From Nitrospinaceae bacterium (GTDB taxonomy: Bacteria; Nitrospinota; Nitrospinia; Nitrospinales; VA-1), in assembly GCA_021604505.1 (NCBI GenBank), contig BQJC01000002.1:620001-684000 (forward strand): DNA of 64,000 nt, in the 5' to 3' direction. The notes under the pieces were generated by a model. It was given only the letters and a program-made list of their open reading frames with translations, was not told the DNA's origin and searched no databases. Below, in pieces: positions 52,263-60,874 of this stretch. Both the position numbers and the translations under genes were made by a program. Positions within the stretch are counted from its first letter, which is position 1. Each line of letters opens with the position of its first letter.

Positions 52263-52291
52263 TATATAAGTCCTGCCGGGCCGTTTGTAAA
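52263..52291 (-). promoter_or_regulatory. Promoter of the hut operon
   Basis: On the minus strand, TTTACA (52291-52286), exactly 17 bases, then TATATA (52268-52263). Six bases separate the -10 box from the hutG ATG, so the mRNA would be leaderless. The -10 lies within a CTTATATAAG palindrome, which could also bind a regulator. Confidence 0.65.
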
Positions 52292-52329
52292 CAACCAGTT
52301 TCCAGGTGACGGGCACAGCGCTTAAAATC

Positions 52330-52358
52330 TTGTAAGCGGCATTCTTATTTGGTATATT
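52330..52358 (+). promoter_or_regulatory. Promoter of the half-ferritin gene
   Basis: TTGTAA at 52330-52335, 17-base spacer, TATATT at 52353-52358, 47 bases before the ATG at 52406, which also has AAGGAG upstream. Confidence 0.6.
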
Positions 52359-52405
52359 TTAGGATCGCAAAACCTGGATATAAATTTAATTAAGGAGAAT
52401 CTGCA

Positions 52406-52801
52406 ATGTCCGCTGCCGCCGAAGCTTTAAAGAAGGCTATGGAGCATGAGAAACTAGCTTTGGAAAGATATAAAGAAGCCATCAACTGCTCTTCAAATGA
52501 AGAAACCCGGGAAACCCTGAAAAAAATCGCCACCGATAAGAACCAGCAAATCGATTCCCTGCACTGGATGGTTCTGGCTGAAGCCGGCCAATTAGACGCG
52601 GAAGCGGCAAGTGAAACCGAGGAAGGTGAAGCTTCCAAGAGTTCTGCCAGTAAATGTCCATTCTCCGGAGCGCTTAAGGAAATGGGAGTTGATATCACCA
52701 AAATGGGCGATATGAACAAAGAAGATATGGAAAAAATGATGGGCGGGATGTCTCGCGAAGAAATGGGCAAGATGATGGGTCTCGAAAAACCTGAATCCTG
52801 A
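52406..52801 (+). CDS. Half-ferritin-like protein with Met-rich C-terminus
   Basis: 131 residues. The first ~60 form two helices resembling one half of a rubrerythrin/ferritin-like bundle (HEKLALERYKEA, then KKIATDKNQQIDSLHW), with Glu and His at plausible metal positions but only one helix pair. A linker is followed by CPFSGALKEMG and a tail very rich in methionine (MGDMNKEDMEKMM...). No export signal. Function unknown; metal or redox handling is a guess. Strong ribosome-binding site. Confidence 0.65.
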   Translation: MSAAAEALKKAMEHEKLALERYKEAINCSSNEETRETLKKIATDKNQQIDSLHWMVLAEAGQLDAEAASETEEGEASKSSASKCPFSGALKEMGVDITKMGDMNKEDMEKMMGGMSREEMGKMMGLEKPES

Positions 52802-52829
52802 GAACCCTGTTCTGTCAGAGTCGTCACTC

Positions 52830-53246
52830 ATGCCTTCTTCCAAACCCATAGAGCTTCTGGTTTCTTGCAGGAGTTGTGGAATTGAAAATTTTATCGACAG
52901 CTATACCCCGGACCTGCCTGCCGTGTGCAGTCAGTGTCGGGAGCGGCTGATTGATATCGAGCTCATGGAGTCCCACAAAGAGGTTTTGTGCGGAGATTGC
53001 GGGATGAGGTTGCTTTTACCCAAAGATGCGGAAGTCAGCGCAGGAGAATCGACCTGCCGCTGTGGAGGTTCCAACCTGTTTCTCCAAGCCGCGCCGACCA
53101 TTCCTCTGTTGGCCGAGGAAGCAGGCGCCTTTAAAAAGGAAGACAGCGACCCGGTGGAAAATGATTTCGACTGGTGCCGCCCGTCTGGCAATGAAGAAAT
53201 TTCCGGGGATTATAACGACATATTCGATAATGACCCTGGGTTTTAA
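52830..53246 (+). CDS. Zinc-ribbon protein of unknown function
   Basis: 138 residues. Two zinc-ribbon-like clusters: CRSC...CSQC (residues about 13-36) and CGDC...CRCGG (about 54-79), followed by an acidic tail rich in Asp and Glu. Looks like a small regulatory or scaffold protein; not recognised further. 28 bases after the half-ferritin gene, so likely cotranscribed. Confidence 0.6.
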   Translation: MPSSKPIELLVSCRSCGIENFIDSYTPDLPAVCSQCRERLIDIELMESHKEVLCGDCGMRLLLPKDAEVSAGESTCRCGGSNLFLQAAPTIPLLAEEAGAFKKEDSDPVENDFDWCRPSGNEEISGDYNDIFDNDPGF

Positions 53247-53337
53247 TCCTCCTGTCCCCCCTGTTTCAACCACCCGCTCGTCTGGTAAAACATCTTGCGG
53301 CTAAGATGCGATATTCTTATATTCCTGGAATATTTCC

Positions 53338-53367
53338 TTGTCATTTACAGAGAATACCGCTTATAAT
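53338..53367 (+). promoter_or_regulatory. Promoter of the DHH phosphoesterase gene
   Basis: TTGTCA at 53338-53343, 18-base spacer, perfect TATAAT at 53362-53367. The first in-frame ATG (53370) is only two bases later and would be upstream of the transcription start, so translation should begin further in. Confidence 0.6.
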
Positions 53368-53402
53368 GCATGAGTCGATTTTTTGTGAAACTCATTGAAA
53401 AA

Positions 53403-54707
53403 ATGAGCCATAGCGATTGCCCGACCAGCCAGTTTTTTAACCCCGGAACGCAGAACCACCGCAATTATTTTCACGAACCCGCATCAGTCCGAACCCTCAT
53501 AATGAAACAAAAAGTTCCAACTCCAAAAGATCTGTGGGAGGGAAATCTGGAGCAGGCCGCTTCCATCATTGAATCACATCATACCTTCCTGTTCAGTGCC
53601 GATATTGACCCGGACTCGGTAGGGTCCATGGTGTCGCTTTCCCTCTATTTGAGGATGCTTGGAAAACAGGTGTATCTGATCATCTCCAATTCTTTGGGTG
53701 AAAACCTGAGTTTCATGGAAAAAATGATCGAATACAACGGGATTCACACGCTCCGAACCCCTGAAGAAATTTCCTGGGTCAAGAATACGGTTGATGCGGT
53801 CATTTTCTGCGATACAGCCAACACCAAGCTGGTTCCCTTTTTCCCCTTTATTTGGGAGCACCTGCTTTCACGCGCGATTCCGGTGATTGAGCTCGACCAC
53901 CATTTTGGAGCCGACAGCGAAAAACTGGCGGATCGCGGAGTGACTCTTTTCCGCAAAGCCAACGCCACCACGGAAATCATCGGCGAACTTCTTAAAAAGC
54001 TGCATAAGAAACACCCCGACAAGCCGCATCCTTTCAACCAGAGAAACATTGTCATCAGCCTATTGACCGGTATCCTGGGTGATACCGTGGGGGGGCGGGT
54101 GGTGCCTAACCGGCAAAGTTATGTTCAATGGGTCAGTTCGCTAGGCAACAAGCTAAAAAGGAATACGCGTTGGAGAAAGCCGAACGGTGTCCGCCCCGGC
54201 GACGACAGGAAAACCAAATTCGGAAAACCCCAACAGATACTGGAATATCTGAACCGGCTGTCCGAGGAACAGAAAAACTGTATTAAAGCCTTGAAAGAGC
54301 GAATGGTGGTGGACAAAGAGGTGTGTTCCTTAAACCTTTTAAACTCGACCTATTCCGAGGTTCAGGATGTCTGCCGGCCCTACAGCTCGCCCTGGTTCGC
54401 GTATATCCTGTTTTTTTTGCTGGACCAGATCCCCGACACGTCAGGCAAGTTAGGGCTCATTTATTTTCACGGTAAAAATGCCGACGACCGCGACTGCATT
54501 TATATCAAAATGCGCCGCGCCAGCGATTATTCCGGGGTCGACCTTAGAACCACCGAATGCCAGTTGCGAGCCGTATTCGGTGGGAAATACATGGGTGGCG
54601 GCGGCCATCCCGGAGCGGTCTCCTTTCGCATTCATCCGCACGATGAAAATGAGTTTATCGCCAAATTTGAGCAAGTGGTGGACGGCCTCAAGAACAACAT
54701 CGTTTAA
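53403..54707 (+). CDS. DHH/DHHA1-family phosphoesterase (NrnA-like)
   Basis: About 434 residues. Motifs in order: DIDPDSVGS (motif I), FCDTAN (II), ELDHHFG (III, the DHH), TGILGDT (IV) and C-terminal GGGGHPGA of DHHA1. This is the NrnA/RecJ-like manganese phosphodiesterase architecture, acting on nano-RNA, pAp or cyclic dinucleotides; which substrate is not readable. A long insert rich in Lys and Arg (about RWRKPNGVRPGDDRKT) precedes the DHHA1 half. Start uncertain: ATG 53403 is the first after the predicted transcription start; 53502 is the alternative nearest the conserved domain. Confidence 0.8.
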   Translation: MSHSDCPTSQFFNPGTQNHRNYFHEPASVRTLIMKQKVPTPKDLWEGNLEQAASIIESHHTFLFSADIDPDSVGSMVSLSLYLRMLGKQVYLIISNSLGENLSFMEKMIEYNGIHTLRTPEEISWVKNTVDAVIFCDTANTKLVPFFPFIWEHLLSRAIPVIELDHHFGADSEKLADRGVTLFRKANATTEIIGELLKKLHKKHPDKPHPFNQRNIVISLLTGILGDTVGGRVVPNRQSYVQWVSSLGNKLKRNTRWRKPNGVRPGDDRKTKFGKPQQILEYLNRLSEEQKNCIKALKERMVVDKEVCSLNLLNSTYSEVQDVCRPYSSPWFAYILFFLLDQIPDTSGKLGLIYFHGKNADDRDCIYIKMRRASDYSGVDLRTTECQLRAVFGGKYMGGGGHPGAVSFRIHPHDENEFIAKFEQVVDGLKNNIV

Positions 54708-54720
54708 ACAATCGCCCAAA

Positions 54721-54740
54721 CCTTCCTTCCTTCCTTCCTT
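54721..54740. repeat. (CCTT)5 microsatellite
   Basis: Five perfect CCTT units between two convergent genes, 13 bases after the phosphoesterase stop. Intergenic, so length change would not shift a frame. Confidence 0.85.
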
Positions 54741-54815
54741 TTCGGTACCCTCTTTCCATCCACCGGCTCAAAAATTTCCTGATGAGTTTTGCGTTTCGAC
54801 TTTTTCTCAATACCG

Positions 54816-56417
54816 TCAACGCCCGGTCTCTTGCAATGCGATCCTTTTTATATAAAAAAGCTCCATGGAGTTCATTTGGAAGCCCTGGACACGGTGGCTG
54901 ACGAGCAGGTTTTGCACCTGGATGAACAAAGGAATCATCGCCGCATCGGTTTCCGTCAAAATCACCTGTGCTTCATCATACAAGGCTTGCCGCTCTTTGG
55001 GATCGCGAATGACCGGCCCTTTTGCCACCAGTGCATCGTAACGGGAATTTGTCCAGCGCATTCGGTTGTTGCCGCTGGTAGAAATGAACAGGTTCATGAA
55101 GTTATCCGGGTCGGGAAAATCCGCCCCCCATCCCAATCGAAACAGGGCCGGCGGGTCCACATTCAGACGATTTAAAAACACTTTCCATTCCTGGCTTTCA
55201 AATTCAATGTTCAAGTTGAGGTGCTCCTTCCATTGCGCCTGAAGGAATTCGGCGATGAGCCGGTTGCGGCTTTCGGTATTGAACATGGCCTGTGTGGGAG
55301 GAAAACCCTTGCCATTGGAATACCCGGCTTCGGTTAAAAGGGCGCGCGCTTTTTGGGGATCAAATTTCAGCCCGATATCCGGATTGTAGGCGAACATGCC
55401 TTTGGGAATCCATGACGAGGTGGAAATTTCGCCGCCCTGAAGAATAACCGGAATTCGAGACCGGTCGATGGCGTGTGCGAACGCCTGGCGTACACGAACA
55501 TCGTCAAAGGGCGGTTTTCGCACATTAAAACCATAATAATAACCCCGCAATTGCGCCAGGCTTTTGTAATCCGGGCTGTCTTTATAATGCGGGATGGCCA
55601 CAGGCGGCAGTTCCAGAATATCCAGTTCTCCGGTTTCAAAAAGAGTCAACGCGGTGGTTGGTTCTTCAACAACGTAAACCAGAACCCTATCGATCGCCGG
55701 CCGCCCCTCGTAATGGCGCTCATTAGCCTTTAGGGTCAATTTGTATTCGTGTTTCCATTCCTCCAGGGTGAAAGGTCCATTGGTGACGATGTTTCCCGGT
55801 TCCGTCCAAAGATCGCCATACCGCTCGACAATGTCCCTCCGCATGGGAAACGTCACCATGAAGGTGGTGATGCTCGGGAAATAGACCACCGGTTTCTTCA
55901 GTTTGACTTCCAGCACCGTGGGGGAGAGTGCACGCACCCCAACCCTGGCGGAATCGGTGATTTTCCCGGAGTTGTATTCAGCGGCGTTTTCAATATCAAA
56001 CAGGAAATAGGCATACTGGGCGGCGGTCGCCGGGTTGAGCAGGCGTTTCCAGGAGTATTCAAAATCCCCGGCGGTGACGGGTTTCCCATCGCTCCAGAAC
56101 ACATCGTCGCGCAAATAATAGGTGATGACTCTGCCGTTCTCAGAAAACTCCCAGCGTTTGGCAACTGCCGGGACCGCCTCCAGGTCAGCCGTGTATTGAG
56201 TGAGCCCTTCCATGAGATTGGTGAGGATATTGAAGGAAACGCTGTCTGTGGCCAGCGTCCAATCCAGAGTGGGCGGCTCGGCCCGGACCGACATCCGAAA
56301 AGATCGCGCCTCATCGCCAGCAGGACCGTCACAGGCTGAAAGTATCGCGAGCAGGATAATCCCAGCGAAAATCCGAGAAAGAAGGGTTTTAACGCTGATG
56401 GGGGTTGGCAGGTTCAT
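54816..56417 (-). CDS. Peptide/solute ABC transporter substrate-binding lipoprotein (SBP family 5, OppA/DppA-like)
   Basis: 533 residues. Signal peptide with lipobox LSAC (about Cys29), then the family-5 fold: EPPTLDW, a KRWEFSENGRVITYYLRDDVFWSDG segment, TNGPFTLEEWKH, DDVRVRQAFAHAIDR and LGWGADFPDPDNF. Binds oligopeptides or similar in the periplasm. No permease or ATPase genes lie nearby, so it would have to serve a distant transporter or act otherwise. Confidence 0.88.
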   Translation of the reverse strand: MNLPTPISVKTLLSRIFAGIILLAILSACDGPAGDEARSFRMSVRAEPPTLDWTLATDSVSFNILTNLMEGLTQYTADLEAVPAVAKRWEFSENGRVITYYLRDDVFWSDGKPVTAGDFEYSWKRLLNPATAAQYAYFLFDIENAAEYNSGKITDSARVGVRALSPTVLEVKLKKPVVYFPSITTFMVTFPMRRDIVERYGDLWTEPGNIVTNGPFTLEEWKHEYKLTLKANERHYEGRPAIDRVLVYVVEEPTTALTLFETGELDILELPPVAIPHYKDSPDYKSLAQLRGYYYGFNVRKPPFDDVRVRQAFAHAIDRSRIPVILQGGEISTSSWIPKGMFAYNPDIGLKFDPQKARALLTEAGYSNGKGFPPTQAMFNTESRNRLIAEFLQAQWKEHLNLNIEFESQEWKVFLNRLNVDPPALFRLGWGADFPDPDNFMNLFISTSGNNRMRWTNSRYDALVAKGPVIRDPKERQALYDEAQVILTETDAAMIPLFIQVQNLLVSHRVQGFQMNSMELFYIKRIALQETGR

Positions 56418-56455
56418 AAATCAAAAGAATAGCATTCTTTTCGGTATATTAATTC

Positions 56456-56483
56456 TTTACTTTTCAAAGGACATCGATAGAAT
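56456..56483 (+). promoter_or_regulatory. Candidate promoter of the LRR gene pair
   Basis: TTTACT at 56456-56461, 16-base spacer, TAGAAT at 56478-56483; predicted start about 22 bases before the ATG at 56512. No Shine-Dalgarno sequence is apparent. Confidence 0.45.
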
Positions 56484-56511
56484 AAAAATCTTTAACCCAA
56501 CCAATAAATTT

Positions 56512-57177
56512 ATGGCTGACGACATCTCCTACATTCGCAGGTGGTTGAAGAGAGGGATAAGCAAGGATGGATTGACCCTCGATCTTTCCAACAAGGGCAT
56601 CCGCAACCCAGAGGCGCTGGAACTGGCGGAAAACCTTTCGGTTCCCGACCTTGAAATCCTTTACCTGCACACCAACAAAATAAAAGACATCGGTTTGGAA
56701 GAATTTGCCGAATCGGAATTGTTTGAAACTCTTAAGGAGTTATGGCTGTACGAAAACCTGATCGGCAATGACGGGGCGCGGGCTTTAGCCGAGTCCCCCA
56801 AGCTGAGCGGTTTAAAGTATCTCAGTTTATACACCAATAGGATCGGCGACGAAGGTGCGGTGGCCCTTGCCCAGTCCTCGACACTGGGAAATCTGGAAAC
56901 GCTGGATCTTTCGTTCAACCGGATCGGTGACGAGGGCGCGGTGGCTTTCGCCGAATCAACTCATTTGAAAAATTTAAAAGTCTTGCATCTGGACGCAAAC
57001 CGCATTGGTTTTGAAGGCATGAGTGCCCTCGCCCAGGCGCCTGGACTTAAAAGTTTAACGACTCTTAACATGATGTACAACAAAATCGATCCCCAAGGTT
57101 TACAGATCATGCAGGACTCCAAGCGCCTGCAGAACCTGAAAACCGTGAAGACGGATTTGCTTGTCGCTGACGACTGA
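56512..57177 (+). CDS. Leucine-rich repeat protein (ribonuclease-inhibitor type), short
   Basis: 221 residues. A short N-cap (SYIRRWLKRGI) is followed by about seven 27-residue repeats of the form L-x-L-x-x-N-x-I-G-x-E/D-G-x-x-x-L-A-x-S-x-x-L-x-x-L-x-x, and a C-terminal IMQDSKRLQNLK cap. No signal peptide or membrane span, so probably cytoplasmic. Such solenoids bind proteins; the partner is unknown. Start at ATG 56512; upstream frame lies antisense to the neighbouring lipoprotein gene. Confidence 0.8.
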   Translation: MADDISYIRRWLKRGISKDGLTLDLSNKGIRNPEALELAENLSVPDLEILYLHTNKIKDIGLEEFAESELFETLKELWLYENLIGNDGARALAESPKLSGLKYLSLYTNRIGDEGAVALAQSSTLGNLETLDLSFNRIGDEGAVAFAESTHLKNLKVLHLDANRIGFEGMSALAQAPGLKSLTTLNMMYNKIDPQGLQIMQDSKRLQNLKTVKTDLLVADD

Positions 57178-57180
57178 TTG

Positions 57181-58659
57181 ATGGATTTAAAGAAACGCGA
57201 TCGCCACCTGGTTCGGCTCCTGCGCGAAAAAGTCGAAAATGGGAACGGTTTTCTGGATCTAAGTTACGAACGCATCGAAGATGCGGGAGCCACATTGCTG
57301 GCGCGCAACTTCGACCTGTCCCATATTGTCCGGCTGAATCTCGGTTGGAACCAACTCACCGATCCGGGCCTCATTGCCCTTGCCGGCTGTAGTTCTTTGT
57401 CCAACCTGTCTGCTTTGATTCTGGACGCAAACAAAATCGGCAACGACGGAATCAAGGCTCTGGCCAAGTCTCCCCATTTAACGAAACTGCAATCCATCAG
57501 CTTGATAAACAACCGGGTGGGTGACGAAGGGGTTCTGCATTTAATAAAGTCGAATTCTTTGAAAGATCTCAGGGAGCTGGATCTGGAGATGAACCGCGTG
57601 GGCGGCTCCCGGTTGACGCAATTTCCTGACGGGCCGGCCAACCCTGCGCTCAAAGTGCTGAACCTCAGGCGAAACCAGATTGATGACGACACCCTCGTGG
57701 ATTGGGTGCAGACAGGGGCTTTTAGCCAATTGCGGCATTTAAACCTGGGGTGGAATCAGATCACCGACCGGGGCGCTAAAACTCTGGCCCAGGCCCCTAC
57801 CATGAATCGGATGGAAGCGTTGATTCTCGATTCCAACTCCATTGGCAATGACGGGGCAAGGGTTGTAGCCGACTCCAAACACTTAAAAAACCTGACGTCC
57901 CTTTTTATGCACGACAATAATTATTCCGATGCCGGGGAAACCGCCCTGCAGGATATGAAGGTCCGCGCTTTGCTGAACAAGCACCTTGCAGACGGGGTTC
58001 TAAATCTCAATGAATGCCTCCTGGGCAACAAAGACCTGGAAGCTCTGGCCCGTTCCGAAGCCCTTGCAGATGTGGAAACGCTTTTTCTGCGCAGTAACGA
58101 TTTCGATTACCGGGGACTGCAGGCTTTGACGGAATCAAAAACCTTAAAAAAACTGAAACGCCTGAACCTGATGCACAACGATATTGGCAATAAAGGCGCT
58201 GTTCTTTTAGCCGAGAGTCCCGTATTGAGTCAGTTGACGGCCCTCAACCTGGAAAAGACCGGAGTCACTTATCTGGGGTCTCTTGCCTTGGCGCAGTCGC
58301 AAGCCCTAAGCCAACTGGAAGAGTTGAATCTCAGTCAAAACAACATCACTGAAAAAGGAATCCAGGCGCTCTCGGGATCAAACAATTTCAAAAACCTCAG
58401 GAAATTGCGGGTCATGGACACCTTCATGGGAGATTTGGGGTTCCATGCCCTCGCACGTTCAGACCACCTCGATCAACTTCAGGAACTAAAGGCCAATGGC
58501 AATGAAATAACGCGGGCGGGTCTGGAATCATTTGCCGCTTCGAAAAACCTTGCCTCGCTGAAACAGCTTGACCTTCGCCGCAACAAATTTAAAATTGAAG
58601 ACGGCCATTTCATGCAGGATTCTTCCCGTTTTAAGAAGCTCGAAACGCTTCGCTTTTAA
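57181..58659 (+). CDS. Leucine-rich repeat protein (ribonuclease-inhibitor type), two-solenoid
   Basis: 492 residues, three bases after the shorter LRR gene. About 17 repeats of 27 residues. They fall into two blocks: repeats 1-9, then a break (about residues 258-275, VRALLNKHLADG) resembling the N-caps of both proteins, then repeats 10-17 and a cap FMQDSSRFKKLETLRF matching the shorter protein's end. No signal peptide. Evidently enlarged by duplication of an LRR unit like its neighbour. Function unknown. Confidence 0.8.
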   Translation: MDLKKRDRHLVRLLREKVENGNGFLDLSYERIEDAGATLLARNFDLSHIVRLNLGWNQLTDPGLIALAGCSSLSNLSALILDANKIGNDGIKALAKSPHLTKLQSISLINNRVGDEGVLHLIKSNSLKDLRELDLEMNRVGGSRLTQFPDGPANPALKVLNLRRNQIDDDTLVDWVQTGAFSQLRHLNLGWNQITDRGAKTLAQAPTMNRMEALILDSNSIGNDGARVVADSKHLKNLTSLFMHDNNYSDAGETALQDMKVRALLNKHLADGVLNLNECLLGNKDLEALARSEALADVETLFLRSNDFDYRGLQALTESKTLKKLKRLNLMHNDIGNKGAVLLAESPVLSQLTALNLEKTGVTYLGSLALAQSQALSQLEELNLSQNNITEKGIQALSGSNNFKNLRKLRVMDTFMGDLGFHALARSDHLDQLQELKANGNEITRAGLESFAASKNLASLKQLDLRRNKFKIEDGHFMQDSSRFKKLETLRF

Positions 58660-58724
58660 GCCGGAGAAATTCCCCACCTGCGAATAAACCCGGCCAGTCC
58701 AAAAGCCGTACTTTTGTAAAGACG

Positions 58725-58961
58725 CTACTCATCCCACCCCTTGCTTTTCATGCAGTAATTGTAGATTTCCTGGTGTTTCCTCTCCCAGGTGATTCCACCT
58801 TTTCCAAACCCCCGTGTTGACTCATCGGCCTTTTCGTTGCATGCCGCCATATCCAGAGCCAGTTTGCTTTCTTCCTCCGCGGTCAAATCCTTCTGCACCG
58901 CAGGGGAAGAACAGCTTGTGAAAAAAAAACAAAATGCCGTTAATAGAGTGAATTGTCGCAT
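58725..58961 (-). CDS. Small lipoprotein, hypothetical
   Basis: 78 residues with a signal peptide and lipobox FTSC (Cys17), then a short acidic segment and two more cysteines (AACNEKAD and YNYCMKSKGW), which could form a disulfide in the periplasm. The pattern resembles many small uncharacterised envelope lipoproteins. Convergent with the LRR gene. Confidence 0.65.
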   Translation of the reverse strand: MRQFTLLTAFCFFFTSCSSPAVQKDLTAEEESKLALDMAACNEKADESTRGFGKGGITWERKHQEIYNYCMKSKGWDE

Positions 58962-59113
58962 CAGCCCCTCGATTTGGTTCCTGAATTAAGACAGGGTGGC
59001 ACAGCCTGGGCGGATCTTAACAGAGTTGTGACCTCCCTTTGATTCGCACGTAACCCGAGTTCGGTACACTGAACTCAATGAAAACGGAAAAAAGTTCTTG
59101 ACGTTTGATTTTT

Positions 59114-59142
59114 TTGCAGTTAAAAGTGTGCATCCCTATAAT
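59114..59142 (+). promoter_or_regulatory. Promoter of the small TPR gene
   Basis: TTGCAG at 59114-59119, exactly 17 bases, perfect TATAAT at 59137-59142; 62 bases before the ATG at 59205. Confidence 0.6.
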
Positions 59143-59204
59143 CATTGAAAAATCAACAGTTCGCACTCCCGTGGTAATCAGGAGTGCCCTAAAGGGGCCC
59201 GGTC

Positions 59205-59582
59205 ATGACAAAACAATCAACGATTAAAAAGTTTTCCTTTGAGATTATTGTTTCTTCCTTGATCACCATGATCATCGGGGTTTATTTTGTCTTTCCTCCA
59301 GCCGGCCAGGCTGAGGTTGAAACCGCCGATTCTTTAAACAACAAGGTGATGTCACTGTACCACGACGGGCAGTACCAGGCCGCCTTTCCGATCGCGATGC
59401 GGGTTTTGAGCCTCCGCGAAAAAACCCTCGGCCCGAACCATCACAAAGTAGCCGTAGCGTTGCAAACTCTCGCTGGGTTGTATGAGGCTGTTGGCGATTA
59501 TGAGCATGCCGCCCCTCTGGACAAACGGGCCCTGCAAATTTTGGAGCCGGAATTGAACATCGAAAACGCGCCCGCTCTTTAG
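59205..59582 (+). CDS. Secreted or anchored TPR-repeat protein, short
   Basis: 125 residues. An N-terminal hydrophobic segment (about 14-32) followed by PAGQAEVET suggests a signal peptide. Then two tetratricopeptide units of the kinesin-light-chain type (REKTLGPNHHKVAVALQTLAGLYEAVGDYEHAAPL). It stops soon after the second repeat, shorter than most TPR proteins, so it may be a truncated relic; its promoter looks good. Confidence 0.6.
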   Translation: MTKQSTIKKFSFEIIVSSLITMIIGVYFVFPPAGQAEVETADSLNNKVMSLYHDGQYQAAFPIAMRVLSLREKTLGPNHHKVAVALQTLAGLYEAVGDYEHAAPLDKRALQILEPELNIENAPAL

Positions 59583-59602
59583 TCAACAGGCACTTTAAAA
59601 AA

Positions 59603-60178
59603 TCAACTGTTTTTGCCGGGTTTTTGAGAAACGTTGAGGTCGCTGAAATACTTTTTTTGAAGAAGAAACGTATTTTCCGGAAGATACTTCTCCGGACAGA
59701 TAAATAAAAAGATCTTGACGATAGACCGGGCGGATTCCGACATCTCCAGTTTCATTAAATCCATTTTTGCGATTTTTTCGTCAAAAATTGTTTGAAAATA
59801 GGACGCTGCCGCCTGTTTTTGCTCCTCCTCCGTATCAAATTGGGATTGAATGCCTGCCAGTTCACCGCAATCGAGCCAAAACCCACCGCATTTGGCACAT
59901 TGACACACTTCGACACCCCGCTCCTTGCTGAAAAAATGTCTGAATAGAAGGGATGTCGTGCAATGTGGACAAATGGCCTCGACATTTCTAAAGAAGCGAA
60001 CCCCCTCGGCCCTTGGTACATTCAATAAGCTTTTTCCATTTCCGAAAAAAGAGCCAGCCAGTTTCAGCAGTTCAAAATGACCGAGCCACAGCCCTCCACA
60101 CCCTTCTACACAGACGAAGGCTTTAAGGCCCCCTGCAGGCTTTTCGGTCAGATCCTGACGGCATGACGGGCACTTCAT
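59603..60178 (-). CDS. Double zf-TFIIB-type zinc-ribbon protein
   Basis: 191 residues. Two zinc-ribbons: CPSC...C-x4-CGGLWL (residues 3-33) and CPHC...CAKCGGFWLDCGEL (about 70-106), the pattern of the zf-TFIIB family. The first ribbon has an extra residue in its second knuckle (CVEGC). The C-terminal half is helical without known domain. Family function unknown. Convergent with the TPR gene, 20 bases away. Confidence 0.7.
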   Translation of the reverse strand: MKCPSCRQDLTEKPAGGLKAFVCVEGCGGLWLGHFELLKLAGSFFGNGKSLLNVPRAEGVRFFRNVEAICPHCTTSLLFRHFFSKERGVEVCQCAKCGGFWLDCGELAGIQSQFDTEEEQKQAAASYFQTIFDEKIAKMDLMKLEMSESARSIVKIFLFICPEKYLPENTFLLQKKYFSDLNVSQKPGKNS

Positions 60179-60227
60179 TCACCATTCTCCGCTAATGAAG
60201 GGATACCTCCTATCCAGTGGAGGCTGA

Positions 60228-60256
60228 TTGACAAAGTGGATCGGCTAAACTAGATT
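60228..60256 (+). promoter_or_regulatory. Promoter of the TPR lipoprotein gene
   Basis: Perfect TTGACA at 60228-60233, 17-base spacer, TAGATT at 60251-60256; about 79 bases before the ATG. A CCTCC/GGAGG stem lies just upstream. Confidence 0.6.
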
Positions 60257-60334
60257 AAATTCACCTTCAAGAGATAACCGAAGGTTCCATGCATCCTGAT
60301 TTCATTTTTGCACATTCAACGGTAAAGGGCCGCC

Positions 60335-60766
60335 ATGAAAAAATCATATAAATGCACGTTTCTGATGCTTGTCGCTTTGGTATTTTTTATCACAGGTTGT
60401 GAAAAGGGCAAAACCGATTCGTACGGGAAAAAACCTGCGGAAAGTAACAAGCCCCAGGTCAAAGTCGGCAGCCTCGTCGATGGAGGCGCTCTCAGAGTGC
60501 CGGATACAGAAGAGGGAGGGGTTGAAAACAACGAAGGGGTGGACCACTACCTGGAAGGCCATTGGACGACTTCTGGAAAACATTTCAGGAAAGCCATTGA
60601 GACCAACTCCGATCTCGCCGAAGCACATTACAATTTAGCGCTCACGCTCGATCGATTGGGAAAACACGATGCCGCGACCGACCATTTTGGCAAAGCGCTC
60701 GCCTTGGCTCCCGACAATCCAAAAATAAAAGACTCCAAAATCCTGAAAGAACACCTGGGGATGTAA
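60335..60766 (+). CDS. TPR-containing lipoprotein
   Basis: 143 residues. Signal peptide with lipobox ITGC (about Cys22), an unstructured linker, then two TPR units (HFRKAIETNSDLAEAHYNLALTLDRLGKHDAATDHFGKALALAPDN). Probably a periplasm-facing scaffold; partner unknown. Confidence 0.7.
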   Translation: MKKSYKCTFLMLVALVFFITGCEKGKTDSYGKKPAESNKPQVKVGSLVDGGALRVPDTEEGGVENNEGVDHYLEGHWTTSGKHFRKAIETNSDLAEAHYNLALTLDRLGKHDAATDHFGKALALAPDNPKIKDSKILKEHLGM

Positions 60767-60826
60767 CCGTAAAACAGGGGGGGCGTGGTAAATTCAATAA
60801 GGCTTATCCTTCTAAGCGGCAATAAA

Positions 60827-60860
60827 AAAAGCCCACGGGGAGCAATCCCCGTGGGCTTTT
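60827..60860. terminator. Bidirectional rho-independent terminator
   Basis: GCCCACGGGG, six-base loop, CCCCGTGGGC: a ten-base perfect stem flanked by A-run on one side and T-run on the other. Serves the TPR lipoprotein gene (plus) and the HndC-like gene (minus). Confidence 0.92.
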
Positions 60861-60874
60861 CGAGTGATTGTGGA

